DNA of 44,807 nt. It comes from Patescibacteria group bacterium. Lineage in GTDB: Bacteria > Patescibacteriota > Minisyncoccia > Phycocordibacterales > PALSA-1337. The notes under the pieces are model-generated. The model searched no databases. It was not told the origin of the DNA and was given only the letters and a program-made list of their open reading frames with translations. Positions 24,509 through 32,935 of the stretch are shown here, in pieces. The stretch covers positions 1-44,807 of the forward strand of contig JANLHG010000019.1 in the NCBI GenBank assembly GCA_024654575.1, written 5' to 3'. How positions within the stretch are numbered: position 1 is the first letter of the stretch; every line of letters starts with the position of its first letter. The position numbers were made by a program, and so were the translations under genes.

Positions 24509-25404
24509 AAATATTCTTTTAATCCTTCTTCAAAAGTATAAATAGGTTTCCACCCAAGTTCCATAATTCTTGTGTTATCCATTTGGTATTTCATATCCAT
24601 ACCGGGACGATTGTTTGGATGAGTAATGGCTTTTTTCCCAGTAACACTCTCAGCTTTTTCAATCAATTGATGAACTGTCAAACCATCATTCAAAGTAACA
24701 TTATAAGTTTGATTACCTTTTTCTAAAATTAGTTCCATCGCTGGTGGAATATTTTTTACATAAATATATTCTCTATACCCAGTTCCTTCATTATGAAGCG
24801 GTATTGAATATCCATTTTCAATAGATTCTTTAATAGCTGGCATTATTTTTCTTTTATCCTGCCTTGGTCCAAATACATTACAAAATCTAGTTTCCGCTGT
24901 TTTATTTTTTAACTGTTCATATGTATTATCATAAGTAATACGCAATAAAGACCCTACTGCTTTTGAACAAGAATATGGATTTTTGGGAAAAATCATATCA
25001 TCTTCTTTTTTCTTATATTCACATTCTCCATAAACTTCATCTGTTGAAACATAAATAAATTTTTTTAAATTGGGTAAATGTCTACAAGCTTCAAAAATAT
25101 GAACATTACCTAATATATTTTTCTTTAATGTCCGATATGATTCACGGATAGAATAATCTACATCACTTATGGCGGCGGCATGAATTACATAATCAGGATT
25201 TTCATCCATTATTACGTCAATAATTTCTGGATCAGCTATATGCATATCAATATACTTAAAAGAATCATCTATAATCTCTGGATGACTACCAACTGATTTA
25301 TTATCAATAACCGTAACCTCATATCCTTTTTTAACGAAATATTCAGTAACGTGGGAAAAAATAAAGCCTAATCCCCCAGTTATAACTATTTTACCTTTAT
25401 TCAT
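24496..25404 (-). CDS. NAD-dependent epimerase/dehydratase (extended SDR)
   Basis: 302 aa. The NAD-binding GGLGFIFSH (10-18) departs from the usual GGxGFIGSH in its last Gly, which is Phe. The catalytic triad region is intact: STDEVYGE near 120 and Tyr144-x3-Lys148 in NPYSCSKA. TDEVYGE and the SSA-like core resemble dTDP-glucose 4,6-dehydratases, so a 4-keto product for the next aminotransferase is plausible; a 4-epimerase is the alternative. A TGn-extended TATAAT lies 8 nt before the ATG, giving a leaderless start. Confidence 0.84.
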   Translation of the reverse strand: MNKGKIVITGGLGFIFSHVTEYFVKKGYEVTVIDNKSVGSHPEIIDDSFKYIDMHIADPEIIDVIMDENPDYVIHAAAISDVDYSIRESYRTLKKNILGNVHIFEACRHLPNLKKFIYVSTDEVYGECEYKKKEDDMIFPKNPYSCSKAVGSLLRITYDNTYEQLKNKTAETRFCNVFGPRQDKRKIMPAIKESIENGYSIPLHNEGTGYREYIYVKNIPPAMELILEKGNQTYNVTLNDGLTVHQLIEKAESVTGKKAITHPNNRPGMDMKYQMDNTRIMELGWKPIYTFEEGLKEYLCEK

Positions 25405-25412
25405 ATTTAGCT

Positions 25413-25421
25413 ATTATATCA
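25413..25421 (-). promoter_or_regulatory. Extended -10 promoter, leaderless (epimerase operon)
   Basis: TGA-TATAAT on the minus strand, with 8 nt between TATAAT and the ATG at 25404. The TG motif compensates for a poor -35. It sits in the 21-nt gap after the upstream methyltransferase gene. Confidence 0.6.
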
Positions 25422-25425
25422 CTTT

Positions 25426-26103
25426 TTAAAGTTTAATCATCTCGTCTTTTTTTATTGTCTCTTTAAGTATAAAAGCTATACTGTCAGCAACATACATTCC
25501 TCGAATGTTATCATAAAATGACGGTTTTATCTGTAATGGTTTTATCTTATTTTTTACCTTATTAAACAACGAAGCTCGTGGACTTTGAATTGCCCATAAA
25601 TGAATTCCATCTATTATTTTCTTAATCAGACTTATAGCAGTATAAGAACGTCCTCTTTTACCACCAAATTCATACCAATAAGAAGTATGTAAATCTTCTA
25701 TCACATAGATACCACCTTCTTTTAATAAAGGGAAAAGGGTTTTGAAAGTTATAATTTGTTGCTTCATAGTATGACCACCATCATCAATTACGATATCAAA
25801 TGGTCCTTCATTTTTTTCCACCATCTTCAAAAAATCACCATCTTCCTGACTTCCAATATATATTTTTACATTTTCGCCTTCATATTGTTTGCAAGATTCA
25901 TCAATATCAATACCGATAATTTTGGCTTGTGGAAAAAATTCTTTCCATGTATACAGCGACCCACCACCTTGTATTCCTATTTCAAGTAACCGTAATTGAC
26001 GATTTTTATATTTTTCAAACATCAAATCATACTCGCCAAAATAATTAGCTAATTTACGAATTCTTCCTTTCTTTTTTTGTTTTACAGCATCAATCAGTTT
26101 CAT
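25426..26103 (-). CDS. SAM-dependent methyltransferase
   Basis: 225 aa. Motif I RLLEIGIQGGGSLYTW, strand-2 IIGIDID and FDIVIDDGGHTMKQQ are visible, and the pattern fits the glycan/macrolide O-methyltransferase group related to MycE/CmcI. I start at ATG 26103, because the longer frame would use TTG. It overlaps the 3' end of the GT-C gene upstream by 14 nt. The acceptor sugar is not identified. Confidence 0.82.
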   Translation of the reverse strand: MKLIDAVKQKKKGRIRKLANYFGEYDLMFEKYKNRQLRLLEIGIQGGGSLYTWKEFFPQAKIIGIDIDESCKQYEGENVKIYIGSQEDGDFLKMVEKNEGPFDIVIDDGGHTMKQQIITFKTLFPLLKEGGIYVIEDLHTSYWYEFGGKRGRSYTAISLIKKIIDGIHLWAIQSPRASLFNKVKNKIKPLQIKPSFYDNIRGMYVADSIAFILKETIKKDEMIKL

Positions 26104-27415
26104 AGATGTAATCAATTATATACCAAAAAGAATAAGAGAAGAGAATAAGAATAAAAGGTAGAGCCTGAATAGCATAACGAGCATTACCCGCAGGACCAGC
26201 GAGAAGCATCAAATAAACAGGTATCAGTAAAAACACCCAGCTATTCAAATTTCTTCTATTCTTCCAAAACCCAAACAACGCCAATGAATAAACAAAAAGC
26301 ATAAATATCCTCTCGACCATTTTCCACCAATCTTTAGTAATATTGTTAAAAAATAATTTCCATTCTTTATTAACCAAATAATATATAGCTCCAGGTTCAA
26401 AAGCGGTTCGTTTGTTCATAGAAGAACGGTATGTATTTAAAACCTCTTGTGTTGGAGAAGAAAATAAAAAAGGAATAGACGACTCCGTATGATAAATAAG
26501 ATACGAAAATGGATGAGCTAATATAACTTTTTGAGCAACATCTGAAATCTGTTTAGAATATCTTAAATTTTTCCATTCTTCTTGAGGTATTCTTATCTCC
26601 TTTTCTAAAATCATTCTTTCATCAACAACACTAGTGTGATTGATGTGAGACAAAAATAAAGGAACTGCATAATAAGCTAAATTAATGGCTTTAAATGAAG
26701 TGAAATCAGCTACTCCAGTTAATTTATAATTTCTTGCAATCCACGGTAAAACGATCATAAAAATAATAAAAATCATCACGACCACTGATTTTAATTTGTC
26801 CCTGATAGAAAGTTTTGAAATCAAAAGTGGAGCTAAAAAAATAGGTAAAGCAAACACCCCCATAGGTCTAACATATATAGCTAGACCAAACAACAAAGAA
26901 GCCATGACAATTCTATTAGAAGAAACAATCAAATAAAAACCTAGCAAAAAAAGAAACAAAAATAGAATGTCAGTAAGAATGACAAGCGATAAATAAACTA
27001 CGACTGGATTAAGTAAAAAAATTATCGCAGACACTTCTCCAACCTTTTTTGAGAAAAATAATTCACCGAGTTTTTTTATTAAAATTGATATTAAAAATAC
27101 TAAAATAATTTGAATGAAAGTAATAGTAAAATACCCTCCAAATGGCCTAAAAACAGCCAAGAATGAGGGGTACCCCGGGGCCCTTAATGTTTCTACTTTT
27201 CCATCAAGAACAAAACCGTTACCTGAGATTATAGATTCCGATAAACTAGCATATTCTTGGCTATCTTCTCTTAAAACAGGCAATATTGGGCTAATTCCTT
27301 GTTCTTTTTGAATAGTTGAAAGATATACGGTAAATATCCATAATGAAAAATAAATGGCAAAAATTGAGAAAAATAGTATTTTAAATAATTTAGACCAATT
27401 TTTGATTTCTTTCAT
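26090..27415 (-). CDS. GT-C membrane glycosyltransferase (ArnT/PMT-like)
   Basis: 441 aa with about ten hydrophobic segments. The first periplasmic loop contains LREDSQEYASLSESIISGNGF and then RAPGYPSFLA, the DSxEY and RxPGYP signatures of dolichyl- or undecaprenyl-phosphate-sugar-dependent enzymes. The acidic pair is the likely catalytic site. Such enzymes add a sugar from a lipid carrier on the outer side of the membrane. A run of G/C (27168-27183) encodes the RAPGYP region, unlike the rest of the gene. The ATG at 27415 overlaps the stop of the GT2 gene's neighbour by 4 nt. Confidence 0.8.
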   Translation of the reverse strand: MKEIKNWSKLFKILFFSIFAIYFSLWIFTVYLSTIQKEQGISPILPVLREDSQEYASLSESIISGNGFVLDGKVETLRAPGYPSFLAVFRPFGGYFTITFIQIILVFLISILIKKLGELFFSKKVGEVSAIIFLLNPVVVYLSLVILTDILFLFLFLLGFYLIVSSNRIVMASLLFGLAIYVRPMGVFALPIFLAPLLISKLSIRDKLKSVVVMIFIIFMIVLPWIARNYKLTGVADFTSFKAINLAYYAVPLFLSHINHTSVVDERMILEKEIRIPQEEWKNLRYSKQISDVAQKVILAHPFSYLIYHTESSIPFLFSSPTQEVLNTYRSSMNKRTAFEPGAIYYLVNKEWKLFFNNITKDWWKMVERIFMLFVYSLALFGFWKNRRNLNSWVFLLIPVYLMLLAGPAGNARYAIQALPFILILFSYSFWYIIDYIYETD

Positions 27416-28656
27416 ATAAATTTTATTTTACGAGCGGCAAAAATTGTCATCTTTAATAAAAGCCAACCATGTTTCCATCTACTTATATTTGTCACTCCAT
27501 ATTTTCTTTCTTTATAATGTACCGGCATATCAATAATTTTTAAATTTTGTTTTACTGCACCAAGAAGTAAATCAAAATCACCAAAAGGATCAAAATCACC
27601 AAAAAATGCTCTGTTTTTTTTAATATTTTCATAATCTTTTTTCCATAAAACTTTTGTGCCACAAAGAGTATCTTTTATTGGTTGACCAAATATGGAACTA
27701 AAAGCAAATGAAAAAAATTTGTTTCCAAAAATATTCAAAATTCTCATTGACTCTTTTTCCATAGGGTATATCAATCTAGAACCATTTATAAAATCAGCTT
27801 TATTTGTACTTATGGCTTCATAAAACTTCGATACCTCTTCAACAGGTACCGTCATGTCTGCGTCATAAATAGCTAAAATATCTCCTTGTGCCATATCAAA
27901 ACCTTTTCTAACCGCATCTCCTTTACCTTTTCCATCTTGAACCGCATATTTTATTTTTCCACTAGTAGCATATTTTTTTATTTCTTCTAAAGTATTATCC
28001 GTAGAGTGTCCTTCTATAAATATAATCTCTGTAAATGACCCGAGTTTTGGCAATTCTTTTACTATCTTTTTGATAGTACCGGCTTCATTTCTAGCTGGCA
28101 CAATTATAGATATAGAAGGTGATTTTAAATTTAATAAACTTACTTTTTTTCTGAATACTAAATAATGAAAAATTCCTAACCTTGAAAAAGGAAAAATGTT
28201 AGAAACAAATCTATTTAAAAAAGCCGATATTACTGGAATATATTTAGGCATTAGCATTTTGGTTCCAGATTTCACCGCTTCCAATCCAGCTAAATAAGCA
28301 AAATTTATAATGTCTTGTTTAGAAAGCCAATTTTGGTCGGACATTGGTCTTCTTAATCTCAATTTTGATGCTAAAGCTAAAATTGGTTCCCATAAGGCAT
28401 TGTACTGAGTGATCACCACACGTCCGTCGTCAACTATAATATCTGAAACCTTTTCAAAAAATCTTTGCACATCAGCAACACCACCAAGAACATCAGACGC
28501 AACAACATAGTCAAAATTATTACTTATGTGCTTAAAATTTAAGTCATTAGATTTAACCTCAAAAATTTTCTTATCTTGTGATACAACAAAATCAACAAAC
28601 AAACGTATGTATTTATGATAATACCAATTCTTTTTTATCCAATAATCTTTGTTCAC
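27412..28656 (-). CDS. Degenerate methyltransferase domain fused to GT2 glycosyltransferase
   Basis: 414 aa. Residues about 45-165 resemble the second half of a SAM methyltransferase (FDYVVASDVLGGVADVQRFFEKV, then DGRVVITQYN) but the SAM-binding glycine loop is absent. Residues about 180-414 form a GT2 domain with SISIIVPARNEAGTI, IEGHSTDNTLEE, IYDADMTVP and a C-terminal WKHGWLLL helix. The GT2 half likely makes a polyprenyl-phosphate sugar. The methyltransferase half is probably structural or inactive. A GTG at 28656 overlaps the upstream stop by 1 nt and is the first start available. Confidence 0.8.
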   Translation of the reverse strand: MNKDYWIKKNWYYHKYIRLFVDFVVSQDKKIFEVKSNDLNFKHISNNFDYVVASDVLGGVADVQRFFEKVSDIIVDDGRVVITQYNALWEPILALASKLRLRRPMSDQNWLSKQDIINFAYLAGLEAVKSGTKMLMPKYIPVISAFLNRFVSNIFPFSRLGIFHYLVFRKKVSLLNLKSPSISIIVPARNEAGTIKKIVKELPKLGSFTEIIFIEGHSTDNTLEEIKKYATSGKIKYAVQDGKGKGDAVRKGFDMAQGDILAIYDADMTVPVEEVSKFYEAISTNKADFINGSRLIYPMEKESMRILNIFGNKFFSFAFSSIFGQPIKDTLCGTKVLWKKDYENIKKNRAFFGDFDPFGDFDLLLGAVKQNLKIIDMPVHYKERKYGVTNISRWKHGWLLLKMTIFAARKIKFI

Positions 28657-30350
28657 TAGTTAAATATGTTTTTATCACCATTTTTACAATCAAAAATATA
28701 ACCTCTTATATTTTTATCCTGTGATTGAAATACTGTCTTACATGATTGTAAATATCTCCAATAAATAGATGTTGGGTCAATTAACGGAAAGCCCACCACC
28801 GAATAATACCCTGAATACCCAGTAAATTTACCGACATTACTTTGAGCAAACATTGGTGCAACATAAAATCTTCTAGCGTATTTTTTGGAATCATTTAATT
28901 CATAACCAGCAATATCGTAATATGTTACAACTTTATCAATTTCTGAATTACCAACAACCTCGTTTGTCACAGCAAAAGCTATTTTATTAACACTACCATA
29001 TATTTTCCCGAACAAAAATTCTTCATTTAATACCAAGTTATAAGCCAAAGATGAAAGTAGAAAAACAACTAAAACAATCTTTTTATGTGATTCTTTTTTA
29101 ATTAACCTGTATGTCAAAATACTTCCCAAAGAAATCATAAAAGCTACTACTACATAAGACACTAGCATATAAAAACCTATTGGTCCTGAACCACCAGTAA
29201 TCGGAATAAGAAAATCAAAATCAAGTGATTTAAGTTTTTCTATATAAGAACTTTTTGGGTAAAGAGGTAATATCGCATAACTATATAAAAATGGAATAAA
29301 AGTAATTATTACAAAGAAAGAAACTACTCCATAGAATCTAAATGACAAATCCTTAATTCTTATTCTCCATTTTTCTGCTAAAATCGAACCAGCTATTATA
29401 GATGACGGGATAATCAAGAACATCATATATCTTTCTATAGTTCTATTTGTAAAATCAAAAATGACGAAATAGAAAAGTACATTATACAAAAGAAAAATAA
29501 TCCAAAAACGATAACGCCGAATATATTCACGAGATGAAAAAACTAAAATATAAAGACCGAGTAAAAGTGGTGAAGCTAATACTAAAGATTTTGTGCCTAA
29601 AAATAACACTTGAAAATAATCTCTTGAAGAAAAATTTAGAAAACCAAATTTTGTAACATTTTGAATAAAACGAACAGCGTGTTCAATATTTAAAACATAC
29701 TTCATGATCAACACGATAATCGCCAAAATAGCTATTATACCTACAAAAATTCCAGTCGAAATTAACACTAATTTCTTGCTTGGTTTTTTTCTAATACAAT
29801 ATTCTGTAATTAATGCACCTAAAACAAGTGCAAAAGAAAGTTTAATAAGAAAACCAAAAATAATTGAAATTATAAAAGCAATAATCCATAATCGTTGCTT
29901 TTTATTTCTTATGTTAGAAAAATCTATCCTATAAAAACAATAAATAGCGATCACACTAGCTAAAGGTAAAAGTGCGCCATCAATATCAACCTGAGTACTA
30001 GCAATAAAATTGTAAGTACTTATAAATAATATACCGACTGTCCACCAAGCCGCTTTTTTACCATAAAGTTTTGATGCAAGAAAAAATACACCCAGTAATA
30101 ATAATGAACTAACAGCGATAGGTAAAAGTCGCAAATGGTCATATCCAGAAACAACACCTACAATATGATATAAAAGTCCTACAAGTGGAGGGTGATCACT
30201 TTCATAATTCAAACCGTAAGATGGGTCAACTATCATCACCCATTTATATTCATCTTGATGATACATTTGACCAAAAGCCAAAAAACGAGATAGAAAAAAT
30301 ATCAAGACAATCGCAATAATAAGCCAATTTTTTCGTAATTTCTCTTTCAT
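28656..30350 (-). CDS. GT-C membrane glycosyltransferase (PMT_2/ArnT-like)
   Basis: 564 aa with about eleven hydrophobic segments and a periplasmic C-terminal tail. The first loop has MYHQDEYKW and ESDHPPLVG, the paired acidic motif and DHPPL signature of GT39/ArnT-like enzymes that use polyprenyl-phosphate sugars. The ATG at 30350 (MKEKLRKNW) was chosen over an upstream frame start because it follows the stop of the previous gene by 10 nt and begins just before the first membrane segment. Confidence 0.8.
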   Translation of the reverse strand: MKEKLRKNWLIIAIVLIFFLSRFLAFGQMYHQDEYKWVMIVDPSYGLNYESDHPPLVGLLYHIVGVVSGYDHLRLLPIAVSSLLLLGVFFLASKLYGKKAAWWTVGILFISTYNFIASTQVDIDGALLPLASVIAIYCFYRIDFSNIRNKKQRLWIIAFIISIIFGFLIKLSFALVLGALITEYCIRKKPSKKLVLISTGIFVGIIAILAIIVLIMKYVLNIEHAVRFIQNVTKFGFLNFSSRDYFQVLFLGTKSLVLASPLLLGLYILVFSSREYIRRYRFWIIFLLYNVLFYFVIFDFTNRTIERYMMFLIIPSSIIAGSILAEKWRIRIKDLSFRFYGVVSFFVIITFIPFLYSYAILPLYPKSSYIEKLKSLDFDFLIPITGGSGPIGFYMLVSYVVVAFMISLGSILTYRLIKKESHKKIVLVVFLLSSLAYNLVLNEEFLFGKIYGSVNKIAFAVTNEVVGNSEIDKVVTYYDIAGYELNDSKKYARRFYVAPMFAQSNVGKFTGYSGYYSVVGFPLIDPTSIYWRYLQSCKTVFQSQDKNIRGYIFDCKNGDKNIFN

Positions 30351-30360
30351 TATCACTATT

Positions 30361-31197
30361 CTACAACATTCCGTATACTCCGCGCAATAAATCAATATCT
30401 TTGTTACTTTTCTTCAAAAGTTCTATATTTTTCTTTTCAAGACTTTTAAGGATAGAAAGACCTAGTGGATCATTCATTTTGTCCTCATAAATATTTGTAA
30501 AAGCTGAAAAATCTTTTATAAAACAATGCCCCCCTGCTCCACGACCACTTTTATGAACTGGATCCATATGAAAATTGCCTATACGTGGATCTGCAGACAT
30601 AGAATCACGAATAACTTTCCAATCACAATCAAATTTTTGTGAAAAATCATATAATAAATTCATAAACAATACTTTTGTATAACCAAGACAATTGCCACCA
30701 TATTTTATAATTTCAGCTTCACGCGAAGTACAAATACAAGAGTAAGGAGATTTTGGTAATATTTTAATTATATCTTTTGCTTTCTTATTATATAATTTAT
30801 TAGAAATAGGAATACCTATAATATTTCGTTTTGGGTGTTCTGCATCATAACTTGCCGTCACTTCATCGAGAAACTCCGGAGAATGAAATACAAAAATATC
30901 TGGATTATTTTTCTGTAATAATTCAGTCATTCCAGGTAAAATAGTTGACTTAATAAAGGCTATTTTACCCTTTCCGACGAGTTTTATTACTTTTTTAACA
31001 ATACTACTATCAAAACCCTTAGGTGTAGTGGGAGTAGGAACGGCTATAAATACAACGTCACATTTTTTTATTTTATCCTTATTTATTAAATATTCTGGTT
31101 CCATCGCATAACGAACAACAGAAAAACCACGTTTTTCAAAATCGTCTGCATAACTTTTTCCTATAAAACCTTGTCCGATAAATCCAATTTTTTTCAT
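30361..31197 (-). CDS. Short UDP-glucose/GDP-mannose dehydrogenase-like protein
   Basis: 278 aa. NAD-binding GFIGQGFIGKSYA (5-17), central FHSPEFLDE near 104 and the catalytic cysteine motif GRGAGGHCFIKD (Cys about 225) of nucleotide-sugar dehydrogenases. Those enzymes are normally about 400-450 aa and have a C-terminal UDP-binding domain, which is missing here; the protein ends soon after the central helical domain. It may use a different substrate. It overlaps the upstream GT2 by 4 nt. Confidence 0.78.
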   Translation of the reverse strand: MKKIGFIGQGFIGKSYADDFEKRGFSVVRYAMEPEYLINKDKIKKCDVVFIAVPTPTTPKGFDSSIVKKVIKLVGKGKIAFIKSTILPGMTELLQKNNPDIFVFHSPEFLDEVTASYDAEHPKRNIIGIPISNKLYNKKAKDIIKILPKSPYSCICTSREAEIIKYGGNCLGYTKVLFMNLLYDFSQKFDCDWKVIRDSMSADPRIGNFHMDPVHKSGRGAGGHCFIKDFSAFTNIYEDKMNDPLGLSILKSLEKKNIELLKKSNKDIDLLRGVYGML

Positions 31198-31916
31198 AAA
31201 GATATTTTTTTCCGCATTTTGTAAATATTCTTTAGATTTCTTAAAACTTCAGACCAAACGGAAACCTTGCTGGCACGAAGTTCGTCCCGAACTTCGTGCC
31301 AAGTTACAGGCACTTCCAAAACTTTATAACCTCCGCGACAAGCCATAATCATCAACTCAGTATCCCAAAACCAACCATTATCTATTGTTTGAGGAATAAG
31401 TTCATGAACCATTTTCTTGCTCATGGCCTTAAAACCACACTGAGCATCTTTAAAATTTACTCCCAAAACAACTTGCAATAGTATATTATAAACTTTGGAA
31501 AGCAACTTACGTTTGAAACTGCGTTTAGCATTAGCAAACTTAATATATCTAGAACCAGTAACTAAATCATAACCTTCAACAATTTTAGAAATAATAAAAG
31601 AAAAATCTTTCAAATCCGTTGCTAAATCAGCATCCATATAAGTATAAACATCAAAATCTGGCTTGCGTGCCCAGGCTTTTCTCATAGCAATTCCCCTACC
31701 TGGCTCTGGAATTTGATCAATTAAAATAAATGGATATTTTTGTTTCAGACTTTGTGCAATATCCCAAGTTTTATCATCTGAATTATTATCTACTATTAAA
31801 ATATTCCAAGAAAAAGAAGTGAGATTATTTTTAGCATATTCAATAATAGTAAATACATTCTTCTCCAGAACTATTTCTTCATTATGGCAAGGTATAGTTA
31901 TAAGTAATTTAATCAT
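31194..31916 (-). CDS. Glycosyltransferase family 2 (ALG5/DPM-like)
   Basis: 240 aa, soluble. LLITIPCHNEEIVL (3-16), ILIVDNNSDDKTWD (39-52), YTYMDADLATDL (about 91-102) and VTGSRYIKFANAKRS (115-129) fit the polyprenyl-phosphate glucosyl/mannosyltransferase group; FKDAQCGFKAM is a group signature. A 14-bp GC-rich palindrome (31271-31301) lies within the coding region near its 3' end. 4-nt overlaps on both sides mark operon coupling. Confidence 0.86.
   Translation of the reverse strand: MIKLLITIPCHNEEIVLEKNVFTIIEYAKNNLTSFSWNILIVDNNSDDKTWDIAQSLKQKYPFILIDQIPEPGRGIAMRKAWARKPDFDVYTYMDADLATDLKDFSFIISKIVEGYDLVTGSRYIKFANAKRSFKRKLLSKVYNILLQVVLGVNFKDAQCGFKAMSKKMVHELIPQTIDNGWFWDTELMIMACRGGYKVLEVPVTWHEVRDELRASKVSVWSEVLRNLKNIYKMRKKISL
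31271..31301. repeat. 14-bp perfect palindromic repeat inside a GT2 gene
   Basis: Arms 31271-31284 and 31288-31301 are perfectly complementary around the 3-nt loop TCC. The arms are GC-rich compared with the gene. It is in frame and encodes part of WHEVRDELRASK, a region the family conserves loosely. No T run follows. Confidence 0.8.
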
Positions 31917-32935
31917 ACTATTGAAAATAATTTTTTAGCTAAAATAGATAAACTATGGTTATCAACGACAATCTCACGGAGATACCTACCAATATCTAAA
32001 CTTTTTTCAGGAGATAAATTAATCGCTGATTTTATTTTTAAAGCCAAATCATCAGAATTCCCCTCTTCAAAAACTAATATATCACGATATTCTTCTTTTA
32101 TTATATTTTTAAAACCTTCGTTACTTGCAACCACAATTCTTTCACAAGCCATGGCTTCAAATATCGTCTTATCAAAACTTCCACTTTTAGTCATATTAAC
32201 AAAAATAGCATTATGATTGTACACAACAACACTATCCTTATTTGCTATCGCTTTTTCAAAATTAATATCTTGAGAATTATTTTTTAAATTTTCATAATAA
32301 TCATTATCTTTTTCAAGTACATTACCAACAAAAGTTGTATTTATCTTTAGTCCTCCCCTGTTAAGCTGATTCACCGCTTCAACGAGTAAATGAGTATTTT
32401 TAATCGGTGAAATACGTCCCAAAGAAAGTATGGAGTTCCTATCGCACTGTTCATTATTATTTTTAAAAAGAGTAGTATCAATTCCAACAGGCATTTGAAT
32501 AGCTTTTTTAATTTTAGAAAAATAAGATTGAGGTGAAGTATATAAAAGAACATCTGCAAATAAAGACGCTTTGAGAGCAAAAATATCAGCTAACGGATGA
32601 TTATACCAAAATAAAATCTTTTTTCTAAGAATTTTCCACAATAAAAAACCCAACAAAACATACTCCTTATTCATATGAACAAAAACTACATCATATTCAC
32701 TTCTTTCTTTCCAAATAATTTTTAAAAAATTTATTACATATCTAGAACGAGAAACTTTTTCTTCTTTGCCCAAAGAAAAAACCTTGATATTTTGTGGTAA
32801 ATCATACTCTCCTTTACCCAAACAAATAACCGTAATTTTTGAAAAATATTTAGAAAACTCTTTCAACCATCCATGAAAAAAACCCAAAACATCATCATTC
32901 ATGTCAACTTTCTGTGTCATGATTAATATTTTCAT
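31913..32935 (-). CDS. Glycosyltransferase family 4
   Basis: 340 aa GT-B enzyme. It has SLGRISPIKNTHLLVEAV near 170-187 and a donor-site FDKTIFEAMACERIVVAS near 253-270, in which the second conserved Glu is present. The N-terminal part carries KKILFWYNHPLADIFALKASLF. It overlaps both neighbours by 4 nt in the operon. Confidence 0.83.
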   Translation of the reverse strand: MKILIMTQKVDMNDDVLGFFHGWLKEFSKYFSKITVICLGKGEYDLPQNIKVFSLGKEEKVSRSRYVINFLKIIWKERSEYDVVFVHMNKEYVLLGFLLWKILRKKILFWYNHPLADIFALKASLFADVLLYTSPQSYFSKIKKAIQMPVGIDTTLFKNNNEQCDRNSILSLGRISPIKNTHLLVEAVNQLNRGGLKINTTFVGNVLEKDNDYYENLKNNSQDINFEKAIANKDSVVVYNHNAIFVNMTKSGSFDKTIFEAMACERIVVASNEGFKNIIKEEYRDILVFEEGNSDDLALKIKSAINLSPEKSLDIGRYLREIVVDNHSLSILAKKLFSIV

